NCBI RefSeq assembly: GCF_009745975.1
Contig: NZ_WHOL01000048.1
Coordinates: forward strand, 1 to 64,000
Origin: Actinokineospora pegani
GTDB lineage: Bacteria; Actinomycetota; Actinomycetes; Mycobacteriales; Pseudonocardiaceae
Direction: 5' to 3'
DNA: 64,000 bases
Shown here: positions 16,466 through 24,444 of the stretch, piece after piece
How positions within the stretch are numbered: the first letter of the stretch is position 1
Layout of the letters: every line of letters starts with the position of its first letter
Translations under genes and position numbers: made by a program
Notes under the pieces: model-generated
Seen by the model: the letters and a program-made list of their open reading frames with translations, nothing else
Told to the model about the DNA's origin: nothing
Databases searched by the model: none

Positions 16466-17818
16466 ATGACCGAGCAGGCCGAGATCACCGACGAGGTGAA
16501 GCGCTGGCGCGGCTTCACCCACAAAGAGCTGTACCAGATGCTGCACGAGGGCCCCGGCGCGCAGGCCTCCGCCGACCCGTCGCGGCGCTGGGCGGCGCTG
16601 AACGCGGCGCTGACCGAGATCGGCCAGGACCTGGCCGCCCGCCTCGGCGCGACCTCCGAGCAGTGGACGGGTCCGGCCGCGGGCGTCGCCTACGACCGGC
16701 TGGCCCCGCTGGCGGCGTGGGCGACCGAGAGCGCCACCGAGGCGCAGGGCATGCGCGTGGTCGTGGAGAACCAGGCCGACCACATCGCCAAGGCGCGCGC
16801 GGAGATGCCCGCCCCGGAGGACGCCCCGAGCCAGCAGCCGGACCCGCTGGTCCCGCCCGCGGCGACGGTGGCGGCGGTGCAGAACGACGCCGAGCCGATC
16901 GAGGCCGCGGTGTCGGCGGGCGAGCAGAAGGCCTTCGAGGTCATGGCCGCCTACGAGCTCAACACCACCACGAACCTGTCCACCGTGGTCGGCTTCACCG
17001 CGTCCCCGGTGGTCATGCAGGTCGAGACCGGACGCGGCAGGCGCGGTGAGGGCGTGCAGGGCAGCACGCACGCCAACTCGTTCACCGGCCACATCCAGGT
17101 CGGCGGACAGCACGACCACCAGCCGCACCGCCCCCAGCACAACGGCGGTTGGCACGGCGGTGGCTGGCACGGCGGCCAAGGCGGTGTCGGCGTTGTCGGC
17201 GGCGGCCACAGCACCGGCTCGTCCGGTGCTTCGCACACCCCGCAGCACACCCCCGTGGCGTCGCGGCCGCTGAGCCCCGGCGCCATGGCCGGGACGACCC
17301 CGACCGACACCACGTTCGGCACGCCGTCCGGGAGCACTCGGCAGCACCCGTCGCAATCGCGCCGCGAGCGCGATGGCATCCGCGCGGGCAGCGGCAACCA
17401 GCCCCTGACCAGCAGCGGCGGTGCCGACGGCGCGGGCCGCAAGCCCATCCTGGGCACCTTCGCGGGCGCGGGCGCGTTCGGCACGGAGGGCTTCGGGCCC
17501 GCCCCGGCGACCGCCAACGGCGCGCAGGCGGGCATGGGCGCGGCGGGCGCCCCGATGGGCGGCGGCATGGGCGCGGGCGGCGGCGCGGACCACAAGCTGG
17601 CGCCGCGCCGGTTCGGCCCGGAGGCCATCGGCGGCAGCCAGTGGTTCGGCGACGGCGGGGACTCGGTGGCCAACAACGGCGGCCCCGGCTCCGCGAGCGG
17701 CGGCCGCCAGGTGGGCGGGCGCAGGCGCGACCTGGCCCAGACCGAGCAGCCGTTCAGCGAGTCGGTGGACATCGACGGCGAGGACCACCGCCTCCCGCCG
17801 GGCGTCATCGGGGGCTGA
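16466..17818 (+). CDS. PPE-like ESX substrate with His/Gly-rich region
   Basis: The 450-residue protein has an N-terminal helical PPE-type domain (residues 10-190) with GATSEQWTGPAAGVAYDRL, the usual W-x-G tip. Residues about 207-245 are rich in His, Gly and Gln (QHDHQPHRPQHNGGWHGG). The rest is low-complexity Gly/Ala/Ser ending in a conserved-looking acidic tail (SVDIDGEDHRLPPGVIGG). It lies between the PE-like gene and espG. The his-rich stretch could bind metal, which is inference. Export would need an ESX apparatus encoded elsewhere. Confidence 0.75.
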   Translation: MTEQAEITDEVKRWRGFTHKELYQMLHEGPGAQASADPSRRWAALNAALTEIGQDLAARLGATSEQWTGPAAGVAYDRLAPLAAWATESATEAQGMRVVVENQADHIAKARAEMPAPEDAPSQQPDPLVPPAATVAAVQNDAEPIEAAVSAGEQKAFEVMAAYELNTTTNLSTVVGFTASPVVMQVETGRGRRGEGVQGSTHANSFTGHIQVGGQHDHQPHRPQHNGGWHGGGWHGGQGGVGVVGGGHSTGSSGASHTPQHTPVASRPLSPGAMAGTTPTDTTFGTPSGSTRQHPSQSRRERDGIRAGSGNQPLTSSGGADGAGRKPILGTFAGAGAFGTEGFGPAPATANGAQAGMGAAGAPMGGGMGAGGGADHKLAPRRFGPEAIGGSQWFGDGGDSVANNGGPGSASGGRQVGGRRRDLAQTEQPFSESVDIDGEDHRLPPGVIGG

Positions 17819-17883
17819 CCCTGCCCGCGCCGACCGACCCGAACCCGCCTGCCCTGTGCCCCGACCTGCGGGGCCCCGGGCCG

Positions 17884-18594
17884 GTGTCCCTCTCGACCCT
17901 CGAGTTCGACGTGCTCGCCGAGCACCTGGGGGTGGACCCGCTGCCGCTGGTGCTGCGGGTCCCCTCCCCCGGCCGCACCGACGTCGAACGCCGCGGCCTG
18001 GGCCGCCCGGTCGCCCCCGACCCGCGCGCCGTCCGGCTGCTGGGCCTGCGGGCCCGCCCCGACCACGAGGTCGACGCCCGCCTCTGGCACGGCGGCGAGG
18101 TCCGCGCCCTGGCCGCCGCCACCGGCGACGACGCGGTCCTGGCCGTCCTGCGCGACGGCGTGGTGTCCCCGCGGGAGGCCGACGCCACCGGCCTGGCCCG
18201 GCACGTGCTGTCCACGGTGCCCCCGCTGGGCGCGGGCCCCGGTCTGTCGGTCACCCTGCCGACGGAGGACTTCCGCGCCGCATCGAGCGCCCCGGAGCCC
18301 GAGTTCGCCAAAACTTCGCGCGCCAGAGGCATCCGGTCAACCGACGCCGACCTCCTGGGTGAGATGATCGGCCCAGTCCTCGGCCACGGCCACCTCGGCA
18401 CCGCCGCCCGCGACAAGTGGGGCGCCCGCAAGCGCACCCCCGGCGTGCTGAGCTACTTCGACACGGAGGCAGGCCGCTACTTCCAGACCCAGCGCCCCGC
18501 CCCGGACGGCGTCGCCTGGACCACGATCGCCCCCGCGACCCCGAGGACCCTGCTGCACCTGCTGCACTCGGTCGTCACCGTGCTTCCCGCCTGA
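17884..18594 (+). CDS. EspG-family ESX chaperone
   Basis: The 236-residue product has the EspG opening LSTLEFDVLAEHLGVDPLPL followed by RVPSPGRTDVERR. Its C-terminal half contains GHGHLGTAARDKWGARKRTP and a final strand-helix (TTIAPATPRTLLHLLHSVV). EspG proteins hold PPE proteins soluble before delivery to the ESX ATPase. The start is uncertain: GTG 17884 fits the family N-terminus, and no earlier ATG or GTG exists in frame after the PPE stop. It closes the PE/PPE/EspG cassette and is followed by a terminator. Confidence 0.8.
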   Translation: MSLSTLEFDVLAEHLGVDPLPLVLRVPSPGRTDVERRGLGRPVAPDPRAVRLLGLRARPDHEVDARLWHGGEVRALAAATGDDAVLAVLRDGVVSPREADATGLARHVLSTVPPLGAGPGLSVTLPTEDFRAASSAPEPEFAKTSRARGIRSTDADLLGEMIGPVLGHGHLGTAARDKWGARKRTPGVLSYFDTEAGRYFQTQRPAPDGVAWTTIAPATPRTLLHLLHSVVTVLPA

Positions 18595-18611
18595 CCGGCG
18601 GGGGCTGGGCG

Positions 18612-18642
18612 CCCTTCGCGGTGGGGGCATCACCGCGAAGGG
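18612..18642 (+). terminator. Hairpin terminator after espG
   Basis: CCCTTCGCGGTG pairs perfectly with CACCGCGAAGGG across a seven-base loop, 17 bases after the espG stop. It would end the PE/PPE/EspG transcript. Confidence 0.75.
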
Positions 18643-18799
18643 GCACCGGCTGTTCCCCGGGGGGCACCGGGGCGCCTGACGGATTGCCCGTCGAACGGCG
18701 CATCGCTCCCGCGCCCATGGCTGTTTCGCCTAGTCAGGCACTATGTCAGAGCGTGTCGACTCCCATTCGGACGGTTACTGTGGATTCCCGCGCACCCGC

Positions 18800-19252
18800 T
18801 CAGGACAGCAGGTTCGCACCCACCGCGGCCCCCAACTCCCAGCACCGCTCCCGAGCTCCTTTGTCGACCTCCCCGTGCACGACAACGGTTTCGGCGACGG
18901 CCTCCCACCCCAGCCCCTTGGTGATGGTGGCGATGGCCCTGACCGCGCCCTCCGCGCCCTGGTTGCCGTGGACGTAGGCGCCGAACGGCAACCCGGCCGC
19001 CTGGTCCAGCACGGGGTAGTAGACGGTGTCGAAGAAGTGCTTGAGCGCCCCGGAGATGTACCCGATGTTCGCGGGCGTCCCCAGGATGATCCCATCAGCG
19101 GCCAGCACGTCGGACGCCGTCGCGGACAGCGCCGCCCGGCGGACGACCTCCACCTCGGACAGTTCCGGGTCGCCGGCGCCATCGAGGACCGCCTCGAAGA
19201 GGGCTTGGCAGGCAGGGGACGGCGTGTGGTGGACGATCAGCAACCTGGGCAC
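18800..19252 (-). CDS. Flavodoxin-like NAD(P)H-dependent FMN oxidoreductase
   Basis: The predicted 150-residue protein opens with a flavodoxin first strand and phosphate loop (RLLIVHHTPSPACQALFEAV). It then has GIILGTPANIGYISGALKHF and FGAYVHGNQGAEGAVRAI, the segments that hold FMN in NAD(P)H-dependent reductases. GTG 19252 places the first strand right after the start; a TTG 12 codons upstream is less likely. Substrate unknown. It is not clearly in an operon. Confidence 0.82.
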   Translation of the reverse strand: MPRLLIVHHTPSPACQALFEAVLDGAGDPELSEVEVVRRAALSATASDVLAADGIILGTPANIGYISGALKHFFDTVYYPVLDQAAGLPFGAYVHGNQGAEGAVRAIATITKGLGWEAVAETVVVHGEVDKGARERCWELGAAVGANLLS

Positions 19253-19340
19253 GGGGTCCAGGCTGCCGTCGTCAGCGCGCCCAAGCAAGCAGGACCGCCG
19301 GGTCGCGTGCGAAGCCAGGCGGCACCCGGGTTGTCCGGAC

Positions 19341-19493
19341 CTACTCAGCGGAGTCGCCGCCCGCGCCTCGACGGCGGTGGTGGCGGGCGACGGAGAACTC
19401 GGCGACGTTCCACGATCCGGCGTCGTCGACGTCGCCCCCGATCACCGCGAAGCCCGCGAGGTGGCCGTCGACGGTGACCAGTTCGACCTTCAT
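19341..19493 (-). pseudogene. Truncated GNAT acetyltransferase remnant
   Basis: Only 50 residues are open from ATG 19493. LVTVDGHLAGFAVIGG and NVAEFSVARHHRRRGAG are the fourth strand and start of the acetyl-CoA-binding motif A of a GNAT enzyme. A stop follows within six residues, where the cofactor-binding helix and C-terminal half should be. The frame is also open upstream without a typical N-terminal domain. It appears to be a decayed fragment of a gene of about 150 codons. Confidence 0.6.
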
Positions 19494-19559
19494 GAGGACG
19501 CCGTGTCCCCTCGACGCCGCCAACCGCGCGAACGATGTGCCCGCCAGGCGAGCGGGGGG

Positions 19560-21209
19560 CTAGGCGAGGAGGGCGTTGACGTCCTCGGTGAGGGTGGTCA
19601 GGCGGGACTGGGCGGTGGTGTGGGCTGTGGGGAGGTCTGCGGTGACCGGGGTGACGACCTCGAGGTAGGCCTTGAGCTTGGGCTCGGTGCCGGAAGGACG
19701 GACGATCACGCGGAGGCCGTCGCCGGTGTAGCGGAGGACGTCGGCTCGGGGGGCTAGGTCCTCGGGGGTCACCGGGGTGCCCGCGAGGGTGGTGGGCGGG
19801 GTGGCGCGGAGGGTGGACATGAGGGTCGCGATGCGGCTCAGGTCGGTGACGCGCAGGGAGATCTGCTTGGTCAGGTGCACGCCGTGAGCGACCGCGAGGG
19901 CGTCCAGGGCCGCGGGCAGGTCGGTGCCCCCGGCCTTGCGGGTGGCGGCCAGGTCGCAGGCGAGGACGGCGGCGGAGATGCCGTCCTTGTCGCGGACGGT
20001 GGTGGGGTCGACGCAGAGGCCCAGGGCCTCCTCGTAGGCGAACACCAGGCCGGTGCCGTGGCCGTCGCCCGCGCGCACCAGCCACTTGAAGCCGGTGAGG
20101 GTGGCGTCGTGGCGGGCGCCGTGGGCGGCGGCGATGGCCTCGAGCATCGACGAGGACACGATGGTGTTGGCCACCAAGCGGTCCGGGCCGGGGGTGGTGG
20201 CGAGGACGTGCTCGCCCAGGAGGCTGCCCGCCTCGTCGCCGGTCAGCATGCGCCAGCCGTCGGGGAAGCGGGCGCCGAGGGCGCAGCGGTCGGCGTCGGG
20301 GTCCAGTGCCACGGCCAGGTCGGCGTCGATCTCGGCGGCCTTGGCCAGCAGCAGGTCGGCGGCGCCGGGCTCCTCCGGGTTCGGGAAGCGCACGGTGGGG
20401 AAGTCCGGGTCGGGCCTGGCCTGCTCCTCGACCAGGGTAACGTCGGTGAACCCGGCGGCGGCCAGCGCCGCGGTGAGGGTCTGCGCGCCGACGCCGTGCA
20501 GCGCCGTGGCGGCCACGCGCAGGGTGCGCGCCGTGCCCCGGGGCAGGCGGGCGGCGGCGGCGATGTAGTCGGCCTCGGCGGTGTCGAGGACAGTCCACCC
20601 CGGCGAGCGCGGCACCGACACCGCGGCGGGCGCGCTTGCGATGGCCGCCTCGATCTCCCGGTCGGCGGGCGGGACGAGCTGCGCGCCCGCGTCCAGGTAG
20701 ACCTTGTACCCGTTGTCCTCCGGGGGGTTGTGGGACGCGGTGATCTGCACCCCCGCGTCCGCGCCGAGCGCCCGCACGGCGAAGGCCAGCACCGGTGTCG
20801 GCAGCGGCGCGGGCAGCACCAGCACGGTGAACCCGGCGGCGGCGAGGACCCCGGCGGCGTCGGCGTGGAACGCCTCCGAGCCGTGCCGCGCGTCCCGTCC
20901 CACCACGACGGTCCCACCGCCGTGGCCGGTGGCGGAGAGCCAGGCGGCGAGCCCCGCCGTCGTGCGGATGACGACGGCGCGGTTCATCCCGTTCGGCCCG
21001 GCGCGCACCGGCCCGCGCAGCCCGGCGGTGCCGAAGGTCAGCGGCCCGGACATCCGGTCGGCCAGCTCGTCGACCGCCGCCGGGTGCCCGCCCATGGCGC
21101 GCGCCAGCACGCCCTGCAGCTCGGCGCGCCCGTCCGGGTCGGGGTCGTCGGCGATCCACCGGTAGGCGGCGTCGCGCAGCGCGGGCTTGAGCACGGACGG
21201 GCCCGTCAC
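19560..21209 (-). CDS. pmmB: Phosphosugar mutase, PGM2-like (probable phosphopentomutase)
   Basis: The 549-residue alpha-D-phosphohexomutase family protein has [10 protein letters not shown] near residue 58, the phosphoserine loop [15 protein letters not shown] near residue 150, the metal loop DPDADRCAL, the sugar loop YEEALG and the phosphate-binding [10 protein letters not shown]. This set of motifs and the length match the PGM2/PmmB subgroup, which includes phosphopentomutases. Its GTG overlaps the stop of the purine nucleoside phosphorylase gene, so it probably isomerises ribose-1-phosphate and deoxyribose-1-phosphate produced there. Phosphomannomutase or glucomutase activity is also possible. 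Confidence 0.9.
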   Translation of the reverse strand: MTGPSVLKPALRDAAYRWIADDPDPDGRAELQGVLARAMGGHPAAVDELADRMSGPLTFGTAGLRGPVRAGPNGMNRAVVIRTTAGLAAWLSATGHGGGTVVVGRDARHGSEAFHADAAGVLAAAGFTVLVLPAPLPTPVLAFAVRALGADAGVQITASHNPPEDNGYKVYLDAGAQLVPPADREIEAAIASAPAAVSVPRSPGWTVLDTAEADYIAAAARLPRGTARTLRVAATALHGVGAQTLTAALAAAGFTDVTLVEEQARPDPDFPTVRFPNPEEPGAADLLLAKAAEIDADLAVALDPDADRCALGARFPDGWRMLTGDEAGSLLGEHVLATTPGPDRLVANTIVSSSMLEAIAAAHGARHDATLTGFKWLVRAGDGHGTGLVFAYEEALGLCVDPTTVRDKDGISAAVLACDLAATRKAGGTDLPAALDALAVAHGVHLTKQISLRVTDLSRIATLMSTLRATPPTTLAGTPVTPEDLAPRADVLRYTGDGLRVIVRPSGTEPKLKAYLEVVTPVTADLPTAHTTAQSRLTTLTEDVNALLA

Positions 21210-22012
21210 GAGCGGGAGACCAGCTCGCGCAGCAGCCCGCCCATCCGGGTCGCGGCGGCCTGCCCGGCCTCGAGGACCTCCTCGTGGTCGAGCGGCTCCC
21301 CGGTGATCCCGGCGGCCAGGTTCGTCACCAGCGACAACCCGAACACCTCGACCCCCGCCGCCCGCGCCGCGATCGCCTCGTGCACGGTCGACATGCCGAC
21401 CAGGTCGGCGCCCATCACCCGCAGCATCCTGATCTCCGCGGGCGTCTCGAAGTGCGGACCGGGCAGTCCGGCGTAGACACCCTCGACGAGCGTCGGGTCG
21501 ATCTCCTGGGCCAGCGCCCGCAGCCGGGGCGAGTACAGGTCGGTCAGGTCGACGAAGTTCGCGCCGACCAGCGGCGACGCGGCGGTCAGGTTGAGGTGGT
21601 CGCTGATCAGCACCGGCTGCCCGACCGCGACCCCCTCCTTGAGGCACCCGGCGGCGTTGGTCAGCAGCACCGACCGCACCCCGGCCGCGGCCGCGGTCCG
21701 CACCGCGTGCACCGACCGGGCCACCCCGTGCCCCTCGTAGCCGTGGGTGCGCCCCAACAGGACCAGGACCTTCTTGTCCCCCACGGTGAGGGAGCGGATC
21801 GTGCCCCCGTGCCCCACCGCCTCGGGCAGCAGGAACCCGGGGAGTTCGGCCATCGGCACCACGGTGTCGGCCTCGCCGAGACCGTCGGCGGCGGGGCGCC
21901 AGCCGGACCCCAGGACGACGGCCAGGTCGTGGCCGTCCACCCCGGTGCGCTCGGCCAGCACGGCGGCGGCCTGGTCGGCGAAGGACTGCGGGTCAGCATC
22001 GAAGTCACTCAC
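21206..22012 (-). CDS. deoD: Purine-nucleoside phosphorylase (trimeric type)
   Basis: The 268-residue enzyme phosphorolyses purine (deoxy)nucleosides to base and (deoxy)ribose-1-phosphate. Motifs of the trimeric PNP/MTAP family are [25 protein letters not shown], the purine-binding [14 protein letters not shown] and [12 protein letters not shown] with the catalytic Asn in [10 protein letters not shown]. Start GTG 22012 gives the usual family length. It is translationally coupled to the phosphosugar mutase downstream. The symbol follows mycobacterial usage; punA is a synonym for this type. Confidence 0.93.
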   Translation of the reverse strand: MSDFDADPQSFADQAAAVLAERTGVDGHDLAVVLGSGWRPAADGLGEADTVVPMAELPGFLLPEAVGHGGTIRSLTVGDKKVLVLLGRTHGYEGHGVARSVHAVRTAAAAGVRSVLLTNAAGCLKEGVAVGQPVLISDHLNLTAASPLVGANFVDLTDLYSPRLRALAQEIDPTLVEGVYAGLPGPHFETPAEIRMLRVMGADLVGMSTVHEAIAARAAGVEVFGLSLVTNLAAGITGEPLDHEEVLEAGQAAATRMGGLLRELVSRS

Positions 22013-22023
22013 GCCAGCGGAGC

Positions 22024-22449
22024 CTACGCGGACCGCCGGGTCACCCCCTTGCGCAACACCAGGTACAGCGGGAGCCCGATCGGGGAGAGCAGGATCATCA
22101 GCACCAGCACCGGGGCCATGACCAGCGGGTGGATGTCGCGCTCCCGCGAGTCCAGGTACACCCAGCGCCCGATGAACAGGTCCCAGGCGATGATCTGCGC
22201 CCACAGCGCCGCCAGCCCCCGCTCGTCCCGCACGAAGGCCACCGCCCCCTCCAGCGTCGGCTGAAGCACCAGCGACACCAGGTCGCCGAACACGGGCGCG
22301 GCCAGCACCAGCCAGACCACCACCACCGGTGCGACCACCCACGGCGAGGCGACGACCCGCCGCGTCCACGGCCACAGCGGCACCGCGATCATCAGCAACC
22401 AGAACGGCGCGGCCGCGTAGAACGAGAGGTCGAACAGCAACGAGGTCAC
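22024..22449 (-). CDS. DUF4281 (ABA4-like) membrane protein
   Basis: The 141-residue protein has four hydrophobic segments, beginning [20 protein letters not shown]. It contains the family-typical [20 protein letters not shown] between helices and ends [17 protein letters not shown]4281 is related to plant ABA4, a membrane protein linked to xanthophyll synthesis; the bacterial role is unknown. GTG 22449 overlaps the stop of the 51-residue ORF upstream (GTGA), making this the last gene of a coupled operon that starts at 23711. Confidence 0.8.
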   Translation of the reverse strand: MTSLLFDLSFYAAAPFWLLMIAVPLWPWTRRVVASPWVVAPVVVVWLVLAAPVFGDLVSLVLQPTLEGAVAFVRDERGLAALWAQIIAWDLFIGRWVYLDSRERDIHPLVMAPVLVLMILLSPIGLPLYLVLRKGVTRRSA

Positions 22450-22601
22450 GCCGCCGCCACCCCCCGACGCAGCCACCAGCAGCCGACCCGAACGGCAGCC
22501 AGCACCGCCACCACCCCCTCCAAGGTCAGCGACACCAGGCCGCCGAACACAACCCCAACCGGCACCACCCAGGACAACCGGTCAAACGACAGCGGGGTCA
22601 T
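22446..22601 (-). CDS. Small membrane protein, copy B (51 aa)
   Basis: The predicted peptide starts [11 protein letters not shown] and has one long hydrophobic stretch ([20 protein letters not shown]) ending in [23 protein letters not shown] precedes ATG 22601. It is clearly a paralogue of the 45-residue ORF at 22687-22824: both begin MT-LS-DR and share VLAAVRVGC near the end. Start and stop overlap neighbouring ORFs, so it is translationally coupled. Function unknown. Confidence 0.6.
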   Translation of the reverse strand: MTPLSFDRLSWVVPVGVVFGGLVSLTLEGVVAVLAAVRVGCWWLRRGVAAA

Positions 22602-22690
22602 GCCACCACCTCCCGACTCGATCGCGCTCCAACAACCCCGGCGACAGCCGGCACCACCCGAAACGACCGCTCCAACAACAACGAGGTCAT
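22598..22690 (-). CDS. Chimeric 30-aa ORF at a duplication junction
   Basis: The first residues, [10 protein letters not shown], resemble the start of the DUF4281 protein ([10 protein letters not shown]). The last 14, [14 protein letters not shown], match the end of the membrane protein encoded at 22821-23711. The ORF therefore looks like the joint created when the segment carrying one gene's end, the mini-ORF and the next gene's start was tandemly duplicated. Overlapping start and stop codons keep the translation chain intact. It may have no function of its own. Confidence 0.5.
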   Translation of the reverse strand: MTSLLLERSFRVVPAVAGVVGARSSREVVA

Positions 22691-22824
22691 ACCGCCACCT
22701 CCCGACGCAGCCGCAGACAGCCGACCCGGACGGCAGCCAGCACCACCGCCCCTCCCAGCGCCGGCCACACCAAGCCACCGATCACAGCCCCGGCCAGCAC
22801 CCGGTCGACCGACAGCGCGGTCAT
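22687..22824 (-). CDS. Small membrane protein, copy A (45 aa)
   Basis: The peptide starts [20 protein letters not shown], is almost entirely one hydrophobic helix, and ends [23 protein letters not shown] motif precedes the ATG, which overlaps the stop of the upstream 296-residue membrane protein (ATGA). It is the paralogue of the 51-residue ORF at 22446-22601. Short length and overlap on both sides suggest a co-translated accessory subunit or a leader-like element; I cannot assign a role. Confidence 0.6.
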   Translation of the reverse strand: MTALSVDRVLAGAVIGGLVWPALGGAVVLAAVRVGCLRLRREVAV

Positions 22825-23711
22825 GCCGCCACCACCTCCCGGCTCGACCGCGCCCCGACGACCCCGGCGACAGCCAGCACCGCCACCAGGCCCCCGATCG
22901 TCAGCGGGTCCGGCTCCACCACCGACTGCCCCCGCAGCGCCTGCCACATCACCACCAGCGTCACCCCGAGGTGGGCGACCCCCGCCGCCGACACCAGCCG
23001 CGTCCGCACCGACTCGGCCTTGCGCCTGGTCAGGAAGGCCACCAGCGGCAACACCTGCAACGCGTGCATCCCCACGAAGTGCCCGACCCGCAGGTCGCCC
23101 GCCACCGTGCTCCACCCCGTCAGCAGCATCCCCGGGCCGCCGTCGACCATCCCGACGGTGTGCGCCCCGGACACCCCGACGACCCCCGACGGCTGCACCA
23201 GCATCAGCGCCCCGACGAGCATGCCGACCAGCGACAGCGCCATGCCCAGGCGCAGCGCGAGCAGGTCGGCCCCCGAGGCCACCCGCCGCGCCCCGACCGC
23301 CACGGCCATGAGCAGCGTGCCCACCCACAGCACGACCACGCTCAGGCCCATGACGCCGAACAACGCGGCGGCCAGCGGCGTCGACATGTTGAAGTGGCTG
23401 CCGACCCCGCGCGCGGCAGCCGCCGTGATGATCACCATCTCGATCACCGACGCGCCGACCACCACGGTCCCCGCCACCCGCAGCGACCGGGGCGGCGACG
23501 GGTGCAGCGACAGCAGCCACGCCCAGGTCAGCCCGTAGGCGAGGAACGACACCGCGAACTTCAGCGGCTTGAGCCAGACCGGCGCGCCGAGCAGCACCCG
23601 GTCGTCCACCACCAGCCCCACCGCCGCGACGACGGCCAGCACCGCCATCGCGGCCGTGAACGCCAGCAGCGGCCGGTGCCACGTCTTCCACCCCACCGCG
23701 GAGATCTCCAC
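22821..23711 (-). CDS. Multi-pass membrane protein of unknown function
   Basis: The 296-residue product has about eight hydrophobic segments, for example [20 protein letters not shown] near the N-terminus, [20 protein letters not shown] and [20 protein letters not shown]. His and Glu residues within helices (VIEMVI, VGSHFN, VGMHALQ) could bind a cofactor or metal. GTG 23711 follows a GAGGGGGT motif; a GTG at 23750 would lie inside the promoter palindrome and is rejected. It is the first gene of the coupled operon and divergent from a MerR regulator. Confidence 0.78.
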   Translation of the reverse strand: MEISAVGWKTWHRPLLAFTAAMAVLAVVAAVGLVVDDRVLLGAPVWLKPLKFAVSFLAYGLTWAWLLSLHPSPPRSLRVAGTVVVGASVIEMVIITAAAARGVGSHFNMSTPLAAALFGVMGLSVVVLWVGTLLMAVAVGARRVASGADLLALRLGMALSLVGMLVGALMLVQPSGVVGVSGAHTVGMVDGGPGMLLTGWSTVAGDLRVGHFVGMHALQVLPLVAFLTRRKAESVRTRLVSAAGVAHLGVTLVVMWQALRGQSVVEPDPLTIGGLVAVLAVAGVVGARSSREVVAA

Positions 23712-23738
23712 CCCCGCACCCCCTCGATCGAACAGTAT

Positions 23739-23762
23739 GGATAGCGACACTCTCCACTATCC
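23739..23762. promoter_or_regulatory. Palindromic operator candidate between MerR and membrane operon
   Basis: GGATAG and CTATCC form an inverted repeat with a 12-base spacer, in the 84-base gap between the divergent genes starting at 23711 and 23796. Position and symmetry suit binding of a MerR-type dimer controlling both directions. AT content is raised here compared with surrounding DNA. Confidence 0.55.
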
Positions 23763-23795
23763 GTAGCTAGACTGCGGTTGTCAAGGGAGGCGCGG

Positions 23796-24443
23796 GTGCG
23801 GATCGCGGAGTTGAGCAAGCGCAGCGGGGTCGCCGTGGCGACGATCAAGTACTACCTGCGCGAAGGCGTGCTGCCGCCCGGTGAGCGGACCAGCCCCAAC
23901 CAGGCCGATTACAGCGAGAAGCACCAGCACCGCCTGCGGCTGGTGCGCGCGCTCGTCGAGGTCGGCGGGCTATCGATCGCGGGGGTGCGGGACGTGCTGG
24001 GCACCGTCGACGCCCCGCAGCCGGACCTCACCTGGACGCTGTCGACGGTGCAGCTCGCCATGTTCCCGATCCCGGAGGCCACCGAGGGCCCGACCCGCTC
24101 CTCGGCCGAGGACACCGTGACCCGGCTGCTCGACGACCTGGGCTGGTCCTGCCCCAGCGACCACCCCGCGGCCCAGGCGCTGGCGGCGGTCCTGGCCACG
24201 GCCGACGACCTGGGCCACCCCGGCATGGCCGACCTGCTCCCCCGCTACGCGCGCGCCGCGGGCGAGGTCGCGAAGGCGGACCTGGACTACATCGACCGGT
24301 CCCCCTCGCTCGACGACGCCGCCGAGGGCGTCGCCGTGGGCACCGTCCTCGGCGACTCGATGCTGGCCGCGCTGCGGCGGATGGCCCAGGTCAGCGAGTC
24401 CATCAACCGCTACGGCGAGAAGGCGGGCGCCAAGCCGGGCTGA
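23796..24443 (+). CDS. MerR-family transcriptional regulator
   Basis: The 215-residue protein has an N-terminal winged helix (RIAELSKRSGVAVATIKYYLREGVL) and a dimerisation helix. Its C-terminal domain (residues 80-215) is helical and has no cysteine pattern for metal or redox sensing. GTG 23796 is supported by AGGGAGG upstream. It is transcribed divergently from the DUF4281 operon across a palindrome and probably controls that operon and itself. The ligand is unknown; it lacks the B12-binding domain of LitR-type regulators. Confidence 0.88.
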   Translation: MRIAELSKRSGVAVATIKYYLREGVLPPGERTSPNQADYSEKHQHRLRLVRALVEVGGLSIAGVRDVLGTVDAPQPDLTWTLSTVQLAMFPIPEATEGPTRSSAEDTVTRLLDDLGWSCPSDHPAAQALAAVLATADDLGHPGMADLLPRYARAAGEVAKADLDYIDRSPSLDDAAEGVAVGTVLGDSMLAALRRMAQVSESINRYGEKAGAKPG

Positions 24444-24444
24444 C

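Larger units (their letters stand above)
22446..22860. repeat. Imperfect tandem duplication inside the membrane-protein operon
   Basis: Two diverged copies lie head to tail, about 22446-22650 and about 22687-22860. Each carries the 3' end of a coding frame (coding for [13 protein letters not shown]), a GGAGGTGG site, a mini-ORF and the beginning of the next frame. The second occurrence of the 3'-end segment belongs to the chimeric 30-residue ORF. The copies differ by many substitutions and small gaps, so the event is not recent. Confidence 0.65.

Noticed and set aside
23712-23750. A longer version of the 296-residue membrane protein starting at GTG 23750
   Set aside because: That start lies inside the inverted repeat and leaves no promoter space. 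The extra residues are not hydrophobic or family-like, and GTG 23711 has a better ribosome site.
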